The notes: generated by a model from the letters alone, not told the origin. A DNA stretch of 64,000 bases from Rhodoferax sp. AJA081-3 (GCF_017798165.1 NZ_CP059068.1:4030001-4094000), one strand, 5' to 3'. Shown: positions 39,972 through 48,885, counted from the first letter of the stretch. Numbers and translations: made by a program.

Positions 39972-42043
39972 GGAGCAGGATTATCCACGGCGGCATCAGC
40001 CGTTTCTGCCGGCGCATCGCTGACGTCAACCGCAATCGCGATCGGGCCGCTGACTTCGTCGTCATCACCGTCATCGCCTGCTTCATCGGCGGAGGAATCG
40101 GTGGCCGTTGGCGTATCCAGCCGTTCCACCACCGTGCCGCTGATGTCCAGCGTGATCAGGTCCATTTCGCCCAGTTTGATACGCACCCGCGCACCGCGCG
40201 GCAAGTTTTGTGCACCCATGACCGGCAACACCAGGGGCAGCGTGTCGGCCCGCACCATGTTCTCCTTGAACACGCTGGCCTCCAGTTCGGTGATGCCATT
40301 TTGTTGCAGGTAGCGCAGCGTCCAGAAGCGCTCCATGCCGCCCTGGTAGCCGTTGTAGGCGCTGTAGGCCTCGTCAAAGCTGGAGATGATGGAGAACAGG
40401 CTGGCGTCCTTGGGCTTGAAGGGTGCGGCCAGCGCTGCTGTCTTGCCATGCTGCACACAGGCAATGATCTGCCACTGGTTAACCAGATCGACGTACCGGC
40501 GCAGGGGTGAGCTGCTCCAGGCATAACTCTTGACACCAATACCGGCATGGGGCTGGGCCTTGGTGCCCATGCGCACCTTGACGCCGGGTGCCAGTGATGC
40601 CTGGCTGCGATAGATCCCGGGCACGCCCAGCTCGGCCATCCAGCTGCCCCAGGTGCTGTTGGCCAGGATCATGGCCTCGGCCACGATCAGGTCCAGTGGA
40701 GCACCGCGTTGGCGGGTGCTGATCTGCACGGTCTCGTCGCCCTGGGGCTCATTGCCATCGTTGCCCACCAGGCGGAAGTTGTAGTCCGGCCGGTTGAAGG
40801 TCTCGGGCTTGCCGCGCACGATCTCGCGCTTGGCCTTCAGGTCTTTTGCCAGTCGGTATAAAAATGATAGCTGCTCACGCAATGCGGGCAGGGGCTGCGG
40901 CTCGTTTTCGTGGTTGAAGGCGGGGTCCAGCAACCAAGGCTCTGTTACGACGGTGTCCAACTGGTCGTGGCGCAGGTTGTGCGCAATCGGGACCCGTTCG
41001 ATCTTGGACTCGTGACCCTTGATCTCCAGCGTGGCTTCGTCCAGCGTCACATACAAAGAGAGGGCAGGGCAGTCGCGCTCGGCCTGCAGCGTATAGGTTT
41101 GCACCAGGGCGTCGGGCAGCATGGTGACCTTGTAGCCGGGCATGTAGACGGTGGACAGGCGGGCACGGCCCAGTTGGTCCACCGCGTCGCCGGGCTGTAT
41201 GGCCAGGCCGGGCGCCGCAATGTGGATGCCCAGCGTGACCGTGCCGGTGCCCAGGCCCTGGACGGACAACGCATCGTCGATCTCGGTGGTTTGGGAGTCG
41301 TCAATGGAGAAGGCTTGCACCGCCGCCAACGGCAAATTCTTGTCGTCCACGGCCGGGGCGGCAATGGCCGGGAAGCCCGTGCCTTTGGGAAAGTTTTCCA
41401 GCAAAAAGCGTTTCCAGTGGAACTGGTAGGGCGATGCGATGGCCCCCGCCTTTTGCAGCAGGGCCAGCGGCGCGGTATGGGTAGCGCGGGATGCCTCGAC
41501 CACGGCCTTGTACTCGGGCGCATTTTTGTCGGGCTTGAACAGAATCTTGTACAACTGCTCGCGGATGGGGGCGGGGCACTGGCCTGCACCCAGCTCGTCG
41601 GCCCAGGCGGTGATCTGCAGCGCGATGGCCTTCTTTTTCTCAATGGCGGCCAGTGCCTGGGCGATCACGTCGGCGGATGCCTTGCGGAAGCGCCCCTTGC
41701 CGGCGCGGCGGAAGTAATGGGGGGATTCAAACAGCCGGAACAGCATGGCCGCCTGCTCGGACAGCGGTGCCTGGGGCGAGAAATAGTCGCGCGCCAGGTC
41801 GGCAAAACCAAACTCTTCGTCAGGCGCGAATTCCCATGCCATTTCCAGCTCGATACCCTGGCTGGCGGATTGGGCTGCGGCGATGAACTCGGCGGGCGAA
41901 GGCTTTTCAAACTTCAGCAGCATGTTGGCGGTCTTGACCTTGACCCGCTTGCCGCTGTCCAGCTCCACCTGCGCCGAAGCATCCGCCTCTGACAGCACCC
42001 GACCGGCCATGAATTTTCCGGCTTCTTCAAACAATAGAAACAT
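39968..42043 (-). CDS. rnb: RNase II/R family 3'-5' exoribonuclease
   Basis: A 691-residue protein from the ATG at 42043 (a further ATG at 42061 is possible). The RNB catalytic centre with four Asp is visible as SIDDSQTTEIDDALSVQ, followed by LGIHIAAPGLAIQPGDAVD and, later, YAWSSSPLRRYVDLVNQWQI with the catalytic Arg. It lacks a clear S1 domain at the normal end; the C-terminus is a D/A-rich acidic tail. It degrades single-stranded RNA processively. A copy of short repeat R1 is in frame around the codons for FLYRLAKDL. Confidence 0.9.
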   Translation of the reverse strand: MFLLFEEAGKFMAGRVLSEADASAQVELDSGKRVKVKTANMLLKFEKPSPAEFIAAAQSASQGIELEMAWEFAPDEEFGFADLARDYFSPQAPLSEQAAMLFRLFESPHYFRRAGKGRFRKASADVIAQALAAIEKKKAIALQITAWADELGAGQCPAPIREQLYKILFKPDKNAPEYKAVVEASRATHTAPLALLQKAGAIASPYQFHWKRFLLENFPKGTGFPAIAAPAVDDKNLPLAAVQAFSIDDSQTTEIDDALSVQGLGTGTVTLGIHIAAPGLAIQPGDAVDQLGRARLSTVYMPGYKVTMLPDALVQTYTLQAERDCPALSLYVTLDEATLEIKGHESKIERVPIAHNLRHDQLDTVVTEPWLLDPAFNHENEPQPLPALREQLSFLYRLAKDLKAKREIVRGKPETFNRPDYNFRLVGNDGNEPQGDETVQISTRQRGAPLDLIVAEAMILANSTWGSWMAELGVPGIYRSQASLAPGVKVRMGTKAQPHAGIGVKSYAWSSSPLRRYVDLVNQWQIIACVQHGKTAALAAPFKPKDASLFSIISSFDEAYSAYNGYQGGMERFWTLRYLQQNGITELEASVFKENMVRADTLPLVLPVMGAQNLPRGARVRIKLGEMDLITLDISGTVVERLDTPTATDSSADEAGDDGDDDEVSGPIAIAVDVSDAPAETADAAVDNPAP
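40850..40905 (-). repeat. Short dispersed repeat R1, diverged copy inside the RNase gene
   Basis: Plus strand: CGGTATAAAAATGATAGCTG, CTCACGCAATGCGGG, then CAGGGGCTGCGGCTCG. The A/T-rich half is R1-like; the core has drifted. Confidence 0.45.
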
Positions 42044-42218
42044 AGGGCGGCATTGTCCCATGCCGCCAGGGCCGCCTTGGGCGGTGCCAGGTCTTTACCA
42101 AGTTACCGTGTTTATGGGAGTTTGTTGGGCGCCGTCTCGCTATATGCTTGGGGCTTGGCAGATGGGGGGCTCGTGCAGCGCATCAGCAACACATAAGAAG
42201 ATCAAGGAGTGCAATCCC

Positions 42219-42662
42219 GTGTGGCGAGTATTGATTGTTGAAGACGACCCGCAGATGCGCGCATTTTTTGCGGCCAGCGTGCGGCGCAGTGGCCAGCTGG
42301 AACTGGTCTGTGGCGTGGGCAGCGTGTCCGAAGCCAAGGCCTTGTTGGACGATGGCGAACAAGCGGTGGACGTCTTGCTGACCGACCTGGGCCTGCCCGA
42401 TGGCAGCGGGCTGGAAATCATCCGCCATGCGCGTCTGCGCCACCCCAGCTGCGAGGCCCTGGTCATTTCCATGTTTGGCGACGAAGACAATGTGTTGGCC
42501 AGCATAGAAGCCGGCGCCCTGGGTTACATCCACAAGGACGCCGCGCCCGATGACATCGCCACCACCATTCTGGAGATGAAGGCCGGCGCATCACCCATCT
42601 CCCCCATGATTGCCCGGCGGGTGCTGTCCAAGTACCGGTCCATGCACACTACTGTCCGGTAA
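42219..42662 (+). pseudogene. NarL/LuxR-type response regulator, 5' part (interrupted by IS)
   Basis: The GTG at 42219 follows AAGGAG by nine bases. The receiver domain is complete: VLIVEDDPQMRAFF, phospho-Asp in VLLTDLGLPDGSG, the Thr/Ser switch in EALVISMFGDEDNV, and YIHKDAAPDD with the conserved Lys. Reading then runs into the insertion element and stops at 42662. The missing HTH half lies at 43984-44287. Without the element the frame is unbroken. Confidence 0.9.
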
Positions 42663-43983
42663 ATTCTCCCAAAAAAGGGCTCAAACCTAAGCTGGCTGGG
42701 GGTTTCAAGAGGTTTTGTGATTCGGACGATTTCAAACGCGATTTTTTGCAGTTGCGTATCGTGACCTCATTTTTCGAGGTTTCCGCTCTATGCACACTGG
42801 CCGCACAGTATTTGCACAACTTCTCGAAGTGGTGCCATTCAAGCACTTCGAGCATCTCGTAAACAAATACCAAGCCAACCGCTGGACACGGGACTTCACC
42901 GCATGGAGCCACTTCATCTGCATGGCCTACGCACAGTTCACGCGCAGGGAAGGCTTACGCGACCTGATCGTGTGCCTGAACTCGCAAAGCACCAAGCTCT
43001 ACCACTGCGGCCTACGTCAGCGTGTATCGCGCTCCACGCTGGCCGATGCCAACGAACGGCGTGACTCACACCTGTTCGAAGCACTGGGGCAACGCCTGAT
43101 CGAAATCGCTTTGGATTTATACAAAGACCATGACATTAGCTTGAGTCTCAAGGAGCCGCTGTATGCCATGGACTCCACGACCATCGACCTGTGTCTTAAG
43201 CTGTTTCCCTGGGCGGACTTTCGGTCCACCAAAGCGGGTATCAAAGCCCACACCGTGATCGACCTACGGGGTGCGATTCCGGTCATGCTGTCGATCACCA
43301 CAGGCAAAATCAGCGACGTGGGGCAACTCGATGCATTGAGACTGCCAAAGGGCTCCATCGTCGTGCTGGATCGCGGCTACGTGGACTTTGCGAGGCTGTA
43401 CCGTTTGGTGCAACGGGAGTGCAGCTTTGTGGTGCGCGCCAAAGACAACCTGAGCTTCAATTGCCACGAAGCGCACGCCATCGATATCCAGGCCGGCGTG
43501 TACTCGGATCAAACCATTGTGCTGACTGGCGAACGCTCCAAAAATGTCTACCCCGCGCCCTTGCGCCGGGTACGTTTCTATGACGCAGTAAGTTGTTTGG
43601 AACTCGTTTTTCTGACCAACCGCTTGGACTTATCCGCCCTCACCATCGCAGCCATCTACAAGCAGCGCTGGCAAATTGAATTGTTCTTCAAATGGCTCAA
43701 GCAGAACTTGAACATCCAGCACTTCTTTGGCAACTCTTTGAACGCCGTGCGTTCGCAAATCTGGATTGCGGTGTGTACTTATTTGATAGCCTTGGTCGCA
43801 CACCACGGGCTACGCACGGAGTTGTCACTACGCAATTTCTTGCATCTGGTGGAGGTCAACATGTTTGAGAAAATTACTTTGGCTCAGATGGTCGACAACG
43901 CACTCAAAGATGAAAGCTTTGAAGAGCTGAAGTCGCAGGTTGAGCTATTCTGAAAATTGGTCAGAATTTACCGGACAGTAGTG
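42647..43983 (+). mobile_element. IS4-family insertion sequence, 1337 bp
   Basis: Terminal inverted repeats of about 21 bases start CACTACTGTCCGGTAAATT at 42647 and end with its complement at 43983. They are flanked by the 9-bp target duplication GTCCATGCA at 42638-42646 and 43984-43992. The element holds one transposase gene. Intact ends and duplication point to a recent insertion. Confidence 0.93.
42790..43953 (+). CDS. IS4-family DDE transposase
   Basis: A 387-residue transposase with an N-terminal DUF4372-type domain (FAQLLEVVPFKHFEHLV). The DDE triad is in AMDSTTIDLC, IVVLDRGYVDF and the Y-(2)-R-(3)-E-(6)-K signature YKQRWQIELFFKWLK. No frameshift, so the element is probably able to move. 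GC is lower than in the surrounding genes. Confidence 0.95.
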   Translation: MHTGRTVFAQLLEVVPFKHFEHLVNKYQANRWTRDFTAWSHFICMAYAQFTRREGLRDLIVCLNSQSTKLYHCGLRQRVSRSTLADANERRDSHLFEALGQRLIEIALDLYKDHDISLSLKEPLYAMDSTTIDLCLKLFPWADFRSTKAGIKAHTVIDLRGAIPVMLSITTGKISDVGQLDALRLPKGSIVVLDRGYVDFARLYRLVQRECSFVVRAKDNLSFNCHEAHAIDIQAGVYSDQTIVLTGERSKNVYPAPLRRVRFYDAVSCLELVFLTNRLDLSALTIAAIYKQRWQIELFFKWLKQNLNIQHFFGNSLNAVRSQIWIAVCTYLIALVAHHGLRTELSLRNFLHLVEVNMFEKITLAQMVDNALKDESFEELKSQVELF

Positions 43984-44287
43984 GTCCATGCATACAAATA
44001 TCGCTCTAGCCCCCGTGAGTATTGAGAGTAGTGCTATCAAAATGGAAGTAATGGAGGCTGGCAAGGGATTGCTGTCGCGGCGCGAGCAGGAAGTGCTGGA
44101 GCTGGTATCCCGCGGGTTTTCGTATGCTGAAATCGCCGATTTAAAAAGCCTCAGCGTGCACACCATACAGACCCATATCAAGAGCCTGTACGGCAAACTG
44201 GAAGTGCATTCCAAGATGGAGGCCGTGCTGGAGGCCACCCGCATGGGCCTGCTGCCCCGCCAGGCCGAAGCTGCCATGTCCAAATAG
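43984..44287 (+). pseudogene. NarL/LuxR-type response regulator, 3' part (HTH domain)
   Basis: Continues the reading frame cut at 42646: after joining, SKYRSMHT runs on to NIALAPVSIESSAIKME, then a LuxR helix-turn-helix: LLSRREQEVLELVSRGFSYAEIADLKSLSVHTIQTHIKSLYGKL (split motif; recognition helix SVHTIQTHIKSLY). An ATG at 43988 could start a free DNA-binding domain of about 99 residues. Repeat R1 (reverse orientation) codes the linker. Confidence 0.88.
43996..44048 (-). repeat. Short dispersed repeat R1, copy in the regulator linker
   Basis: Plus strand: AAATATCGCTCTAGCCCCCG, TGAGTATTGAGAGTAG, TGCTATCAAAATGGAAG; this is R1 read backwards. It lies in frame between receiver and HTH, where length is free to vary. 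Confidence 0.65.
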
Positions 44288-44341
44288 GGGCGGGTTGCGC
44301 GGCGGTGGCGTCCCGCCACTGCGGGATAATCGCGCCACTGT

Positions 44342-45496
44342 ATGGCCTCTGTTTTTGATAAACCCTCTGTTTGGCGGCGCATGGCGCCCTGGTTCCACGG
44401 CTTTGACGGGCCGCTGGCCTTTGCCGTCTTCATACTGGCCTGTGCCGGCATGTTGACCATGTATTCCTCGGGGTTCGACCACGGTACCCGGTTTGAAGAC
44501 CACGGCCGCAATATGCTGATTGCAGCCAGCATCATGTTTGTGGTGGCACAAATTCCGCCCCAGCGGCTGATGGCGCTGGCCGTGCCGCTCTACATGGTGG
44601 GCGTGGCCCTGTTGATAGCGGTGGCCATTTTTGGCATCACCAAGAAGGGTGCCCGGCGCTGGATCAACATCGGCATCACCATTCAGCCCAGTGAAATCCT
44701 GAAGATCGCCATGCCGCTGATGCTGGCCTGGTGGTTCCAGAAACGCGAGGGCCAATTGCGCCCGCTGGACTTTGTGGTGGCCGGTTTGCTACTGGCCGTG
44801 CCCGTGGGCTTGATCATGAAGCAGCCCGATCTGGGCACCTCGCTCTTGGTGCTGGCAGCGGGCCTGGCGGTCATCTTCTTTGCGGGTATGAGCTGGAAGC
44901 TGGTGATTCCGGTGGTTGCGCTGGGGGCCATCGGACTCGCGCTGATCGTTGCGTTTGAACCGGCGCTGTGTGCGGATGGCGTGCGATGGCCTGTGTTACA
45001 CGCCTACCAGCAGCAGCGCATCTGCACCCTGTTGGACCCCACGCGTGACCCGCTGGGCAAGGGCTTCCACATCATCCAGGGCATGATTGCCATCGGCTCG
45101 GGCGGCCTCACCGGCATGGGCTTTATGAAGGGCACGCAGACCCATCTGGAATTTATCCCCGAGCGCACCACCGACTTCATTTTTGCCGCCTATTCCGAAG
45201 AGTTCGGCCTGATCGGCACCTTGTTCCTGATCGTGGCCTTCATCTTCCTGATCCTGCGTGGCCTGGCCATTGCGCTGGACGCGCCCACGCTGTTCTCGCG
45301 CCTGCTGGCCGGCAGCGTGACCATGATTTTTTTCACCTACGCCTTTGTGAACATGGGCATGGTCAGCGGCATCTTGCCCGTGGTGGGCGTGCCCTTGCCC
45401 TTCATCAGTTACGGCGGCACGGCCATGGTGACGCTGGGGTTGGCGGTGGGGATTTTGATGGCCATTTCCAACTCCAAGCGGCTGGTGCAGTCATGA
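44342..45496 (+). CDS. rodA: Rod-shape peptidoglycan polymerase RodA
   Basis: A 384-residue SEDS protein with about ten membrane helices that builds side-wall glycan with PBP2. Marks: RRWINIGITIQPSEILKI, the catalytic-Asp region LIMKQPDLGTSL, ERTTDFIFAAYSEEFGLIG, and GVPLPFISYGGTAMV. The loop around EPALCADGVRWPVLH is longer than in E. coli. The PBP2 gene (mrdA) and mreBCD, usual neighbours, are not beside it: the interrupted regulator occupies the upstream side. Confidence 0.95.
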   Translation: MASVFDKPSVWRRMAPWFHGFDGPLAFAVFILACAGMLTMYSSGFDHGTRFEDHGRNMLIAASIMFVVAQIPPQRLMALAVPLYMVGVALLIAVAIFGITKKGARRWINIGITIQPSEILKIAMPLMLAWWFQKREGQLRPLDFVVAGLLLAVPVGLIMKQPDLGTSLLVLAAGLAVIFFAGMSWKLVIPVVALGAIGLALIVAFEPALCADGVRWPVLHAYQQQRICTLLDPTRDPLGKGFHIIQGMIAIGSGGLTGMGFMKGTQTHLEFIPERTTDFIFAAYSEEFGLIGTLFLIVAFIFLILRGLAIALDAPTLFSRLLAGSVTMIFFTYAFVNMGMVSGILPVVGVPLPFISYGGTAMVTLGLAVGILMAISNSKRLVQS

Positions 45497-45497
45497 G

Positions 45498-45515
45498 CAT
45501 GTTGGCGCCAACATG
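45498..45515. repeat. Perfect 18-bp palindrome over a start codon
   Basis: CATGTTGGCGCCAACATG, whose last three bases are the ATG of the dehydrogenase gene, in the 16-base gap after rodA. In RNA it would form a hairpin that hides the start; as DNA it is a possible operator. Confidence 0.7.
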
Positions 45516-46397
45516 AGCGCCACGTTCCAAGTGGGCATCGTTGGCGTGGGCAATATGGGCGGAGCCATGGCGCAACGCCTGGGCTCACTGGGCTGGGCAC
45601 CCTGGGTGCACGACCTGGATGCCGCCAAGCTGGAGGGTCTTAAGCCTTTTGGTGCTCTAGCCCCCGCAGATATTCAACATGCCGCTAGCAATTCTGTAGC
45701 AACCATTGTGTGTGTCGTGGACGCCGCACAAACCCGCGATGTACTGTTTGGCCCGCAGGGCATTGCCGCGCACCTGCAGCCCGGCCATGTGGTGCTGCTG
45801 TGCCCCACGGTTGCACCCGAGGATGTAGAGGCCATTGCCGCACAACTTGCCGGGTTTGGCGTGGACGCCATCGACGCCCCCATGTCGGGCGGCCCGGCCC
45901 GCGCCCGTGACGGTAGCATGAGCCTGCTGGTGGCGGGTGCGGACGCGGTGGTGGCCCGCTGCGAGCCGCTGCTGCAGGCCCTGTCCAACAAGGTTTTTCG
46001 CATCAGCACACGCCCCGGCGACGGCGCCCGCACCAAGCTGGTCAACAACCTGCTGGCGGGTATCAACCTGGTCGGCGCGGCCGAGGTCTTGGCGCTGGCG
46101 CGCCGCATGGGCTTGGACCTGGCGCGCACGCTGAACGTCATTGGCCAGTCCAGCGGCCAAAGCTGGATCGGCACCGACCGTATGCGCCGCGCGATAACAG
46201 GTGACCTGGCGCCACGCGCCCACATGTCGTTGTTGGCCAAGGACACGCGGCTGGCGCAGCAGGCGGCGCAAAGTGTGGGTTTTGAAGGCCCTTTGGGTCC
46301 GTTGGCGGCGCAGGTGTTTGCAGCGGCATTGGATGCCGGTCTAGCCGACCTGGACGATGCGGCCTTGCTTCAATTTTTGGAGCGCCATCCCTGCTGA
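45513..46397 (+). CDS. NAD(P)-dependent beta-hydroxyacid dehydrogenase (3-hydroxyisobutyrate dehydrogenase family)
   Basis: A 294-residue oxidoreductase. Rossmann GIVGVGNMGGAMAQRL at about 8-23, substrate motif IDAPMSGGPARARDGSMSLL, and catalytic Lys in TKLVNNLLAGINL. The substrate (3-hydroxyisobutyrate, tartronate semialdehyde or similar) is not determined. The start codon lies in a perfect palindrome. Codons for FGALAPADIQHAASNSVAT are made of a reversed copy of repeat R1. Confidence 0.88.
   Translation: MSATFQVGIVGVGNMGGAMAQRLGSLGWAPWVHDLDAAKLEGLKPFGALAPADIQHAASNSVATIVCVVDAAQTRDVLFGPQGIAAHLQPGHVVLLCPTVAPEDVEAIAAQLAGFGVDAIDAPMSGGPARARDGSMSLLVAGADAVVARCEPLLQALSNKVFRISTRPGDGARTKLVNNLLAGINLVGAAEVLALARRMGLDLARTLNVIGQSSGQSWIGTDRMRRAITGDLAPRAHMSLLAKDTRLAQQAAQSVGFEGPLGPLAAQVFAAALDAGLADLDDAALLQFLERHPC
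45645..45705 (-). repeat. Short dispersed repeat R1, copy inside the dehydrogenase gene
   Basis: Plus strand: CTTTTGGTGCTCTAGCCCCCG, CAGATATTCAACATG, CCGCTAGCAATTCTGTAGC (read backwards this is the R1 order). In frame. Confidence 0.6.
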
Positions 46398-46412
46398 AGC
46401 CGGGTCGGCGCA

Positions 46413-46508
46413 AGGAGTCTGGGTGGCAGAGCGTTCTGCGCAGGTTAAGGAGGAGCCCGCACAGCGGGCGGGGGACACGTAGCAGAACGTTCTGCCACCC
46501 AGACTCCT
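46413..46508. repeat. Palindromic repeat R2, copy B, intergenic
   Basis: Exactly 96 bp. Arms 46413-46439 and 46482-46508 pair over 27 bases with one mismatch and share their sequence with copy A in murD. The core has AGGAGGAGCCCG and CGGGCGGGGGACACG. It fills most of the space between the dehydrogenase and tldD. Confidence 0.92.
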
Positions 46509-46527
46509 GGGAGCCTAGAATCGCCCC

Positions 46528-47988
46528 ATGATTGCACGCGAACCCACCATCGAACGCCTGGCCATTGCCCAGCGCCTGTTGCTCACCCCTTTTGGACTGG
46601 ATGAATCCCATCTGGCCCGCGCCCTGAACGAGATCAAGGCGCACCAGGTCGACGAGGCCGACCTCTACTTCCAGTACACCCGCTCCGAAGGCTGGAGCCT
46701 GGAAGAGGGCATTGTCAAAACCGGTTCCTTCAGCATCGACCAGGGTGTGGGGGTGCGCGCCGTCAGCGGCGAGAAGACGGCCTTTGCCTATTCCGACGAT
46801 ATTTCCGAAGCCAGCCTGCTGGATGCAGCGCGCACCGTGCGCACCATTTCCAGCGCAGCCCAGTCCAAACGGGCCAAGGTGGCAACCCAGAAGATCGCCA
46901 AGTCGCGCTCCCTGTACACCGGGCACGACCCCATTTCCACACTCGACAGCGCTACCAAGGTAGCCCTCTTGGGCAAGGTCGAAAAGCTGGCCCGCGCCAA
47001 GGACCCCCGTGTGGCCCAGGTCATGGCCGGTCTGGCCAGCGAATACGACGTGGTCATGGTGGCCCGTGCCGATGGCACGCTGGCGGCAGACGTGCGCCCG
47101 CTGGTGCGTCTGTCCGTCACCGTGATTGCCGAGCAAAAGGGTAGGCGTGAAGTCGGCTCGGCTGGCGGCGGTGGTCGTTTTGGCCTGGCTTATTTTGACG
47201 ATGCACAGATTGAAAAATACGTGGACGAAGCCGTGCACGCCGCGCTGACCAATCTGGATGCCCGCCCGGCGCCTGCCGGTGAAATGACAGTGGTCTTAGG
47301 CCCCGGCTGGCCTGGTATTTTGTTGCACGAAGCCATTGGCCACGGCCTGGAAGGCGACTTCAACCGCAAGGGCTCCAGCGCCTTCAGCGGCCGCATCGGC
47401 CAGCGCGTGGCAGCCAAGGGTGTGACTGTGCTGGACGATGGCACGCTTGCCGACCGCCGCGGCTCGCTGAATGTGGACGACGAAGGCAACACCAGCCAGC
47501 GCACCGTGCTGATCGAAGACGGCATCCTGAAGGGTTACATCCAGGACAGCATGAACGCGCGCCTGATGGGTGTGGCCCCTACCGGCAATGGCCGCCGCGA
47601 GAGTTATGCCCACGTGCCCATGCCACGCATGACCAACACCTATATGCTGGGTGGCGACAAGGATCCGAAAGAAATCGTCGCCAGCATCAAGAAGGGCCTG
47701 TACGCCACCAACTTTGGCGGTGGTCAGGTCGACATCACGTCCGGCAAGTTTGTGTTCTCAGCCTCTGAAGCCTATTGGGTTGAAAACGGCAAAATCCTGT
47801 ATCCGGTCAAGGGTGCCACCATTGTGGGCAGCGGGCCCGAATGCCTGAAGCGCGTCAGCATGATGGGCAACGACATGAAACTCGACAGCGGTGTGGGCAC
47901 CTGTGGCAAAGAAGGCCAGAGTGTGCCCGTGGGTGTGGGCCAGCCCACCTTGCGTATCGATGGCTTGACGGTGGGTGGAACGGCCTGA
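46528..47988 (+). CDS. tldD: Metalloprotease TldD
   Basis: A 486-residue zinc protease that works with TldE/PmbA on small peptides. The zinc motif HEAIGHGLEGDF (HExxxH) is near residue 265, after GPGWPGILL. The VGVRAVSGEKTAFAYSDD and GKFVFSASEAYWVENGKI segments are typical. pmbA is not in the window. The ATG at 46528 follows a gap holding repeat R2. Confidence 0.95.
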   Translation: MIAREPTIERLAIAQRLLLTPFGLDESHLARALNEIKAHQVDEADLYFQYTRSEGWSLEEGIVKTGSFSIDQGVGVRAVSGEKTAFAYSDDISEASLLDAARTVRTISSAAQSKRAKVATQKIAKSRSLYTGHDPISTLDSATKVALLGKVEKLARAKDPRVAQVMAGLASEYDVVMVARADGTLAADVRPLVRLSVTVIAEQKGRREVGSAGGGGRFGLAYFDDAQIEKYVDEAVHAALTNLDARPAPAGEMTVVLGPGWPGILLHEAIGHGLEGDFNRKGSSAFSGRIGQRVAAKGVTVLDDGTLADRRGSLNVDDEGNTSQRTVLIEDGILKGYIQDSMNARLMGVAPTGNGRRESYAHVPMPRMTNTYMLGGDKDPKEIVASIKKGLYATNFGGGQVDITSGKFVFSASEAYWVENGKILYPVKGATIVGSGPECLKRVSMMGNDMKLDSGVGTCGKEGQSVPVGVGQPTLRIDGLTVGGTA

Positions 47989-48010
47989 CAAGGCTTGACA
48001 GGCGTTAGCA

Positions 48011-48739
48011 GTGCATGTGAGCATGGCGCCTGACATGAGCTCCGAATCCGCCCAACCCACTGACGAAAACAACACGGTAGATTCACGGGCGGCCTCGACA
48101 CCGCCCACTGCACCGTTGTCGGCCGCGGATGTGGCTGCATCGTACTCGCCATCCCAGGCGCAATCCCAGTCCCAGTCGCATAGCTTCCAGTCCTTTGGTG
48201 AGTACAGCCAGTTCCTGCGCTCGGCGGTAGCCGATGAGGAATCTTTGCAGGTGGGGGAAAGTCTGCAAGCCCTGGCGGTGCAGATTGAGGCGCTGGTTGC
48301 CATGCTGCAGCAGCGCAATACCGAGCCCCGGCCCCTGTCGTTGGCGCTGATCAATCTGGTGGGCGACCTGCGCACACACCGGGCACTGCTACTGGGCTTG
48401 AGCGACGATTGGCACACCAACTACGAGTTTGATGCCCACTTTTCGGCCCTGAACCACTTCCGCATCCTGGTCACACAATGGGCCATGGATGCTGCACCGC
48501 CGCGCAACAGTGCGCCGGTGTTGACAGACTTTGACCTGGCGGCCTGGCGTGTGTTGGGTGCAGGGTCCCTGCTACTGGATGTGTACGAGCAATCGCGCCT
48601 GGCATCGGCTGCGGCGCCGGATGAGGAACGCAAACCGCCCACGGTCTGGGGCCGTTGGAGCGCCTGGTGGAAACGCCGCCAAATCAAACGCAGCGTGGTG
48701 CGCCAAGAGGGGCGCCGGGGGCGCCGGAAAGATGACTAA
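48011..48739 (+). CDS. Uncharacterised protein, 242 residues
   Basis: Starts at GTG 48011 (or an ATG at 48023 or 48035). The first 70 residues are S/A/Q-rich and disordered, with a QSQSQSHS run. The middle is helical (SFGEYSQFLRSAVADEESLQVGESLQALAVQIEALVAMLQQ). The C-terminus is strongly basic (WKRRQIKRSVVRQ). No membrane helix or known motif. It lies between tldD and the leader of the DAHP synthase; its role is unknown. Confidence 0.6.
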   Translation: MHVSMAPDMSSESAQPTDENNTVDSRAASTPPTAPLSAADVAASYSPSQAQSQSQSHSFQSFGEYSQFLRSAVADEESLQVGESLQALAVQIEALVAMLQQRNTEPRPLSLALINLVGDLRTHRALLLGLSDDWHTNYEFDAHFSALNHFRILVTQWAMDAAPPRNSAPVLTDFDLAAWRVLGAGSLLLDVYEQSRLASAAAPDEERKPPTVWGRWSAWWKRRQIKRSVVRQEGRRGRRKDD

Positions 48740-48764
48740 AGCTGTTTAGCCTCCAAAACAACTG

Positions 48765-48773
48765 TGCTACATT
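48765..48773 (+). promoter_or_regulatory. Candidate extended -10 promoter for the aroG leader
   Basis: TGC then TACATT (48768-48773) is an extended -10 element; no good -35 is seen at 17 bases. Transcription would start at about 48780, almost at the ATG of the leader peptide, so the leader may be translated with little or no 5' untranslated region. Confidence 0.4.
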
Positions 48774-48780
48774 CGGGTTT

Positions 48781-48858
48781 ATGCATTTCGGTCGTTTCTT
48801 TTTTAGCTACTTTTGGTTCTCAAGCGCTTCGGCGGTAGAGAGATCTGAACGTACCTGA
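48781..48858 (+). CDS. Phe-rich leader peptide of 25 residues (attenuation of DAHP synthase)
   Basis: Reads MHFGRFFFSYFWF in the first 13 residues: six Phe, one Tyr and one Trp, then SSASAVERSERT and TGA. Such aromatic codon runs before an aromatic-pathway gene are the mark of a leader peptide like pheL. Ribosome stalling on Phe, Tyr or Trp codons would report amino-acid supply. A terminator hairpin follows 28 bases after the stop, then the DAHP synthase gene. Confidence 0.82.
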   Translation: MHFGRFFFSYFWFSSASAVERSERT

Positions 48859-48885
48859 ACACCAGACGTCCCAAATCCTCACTAA

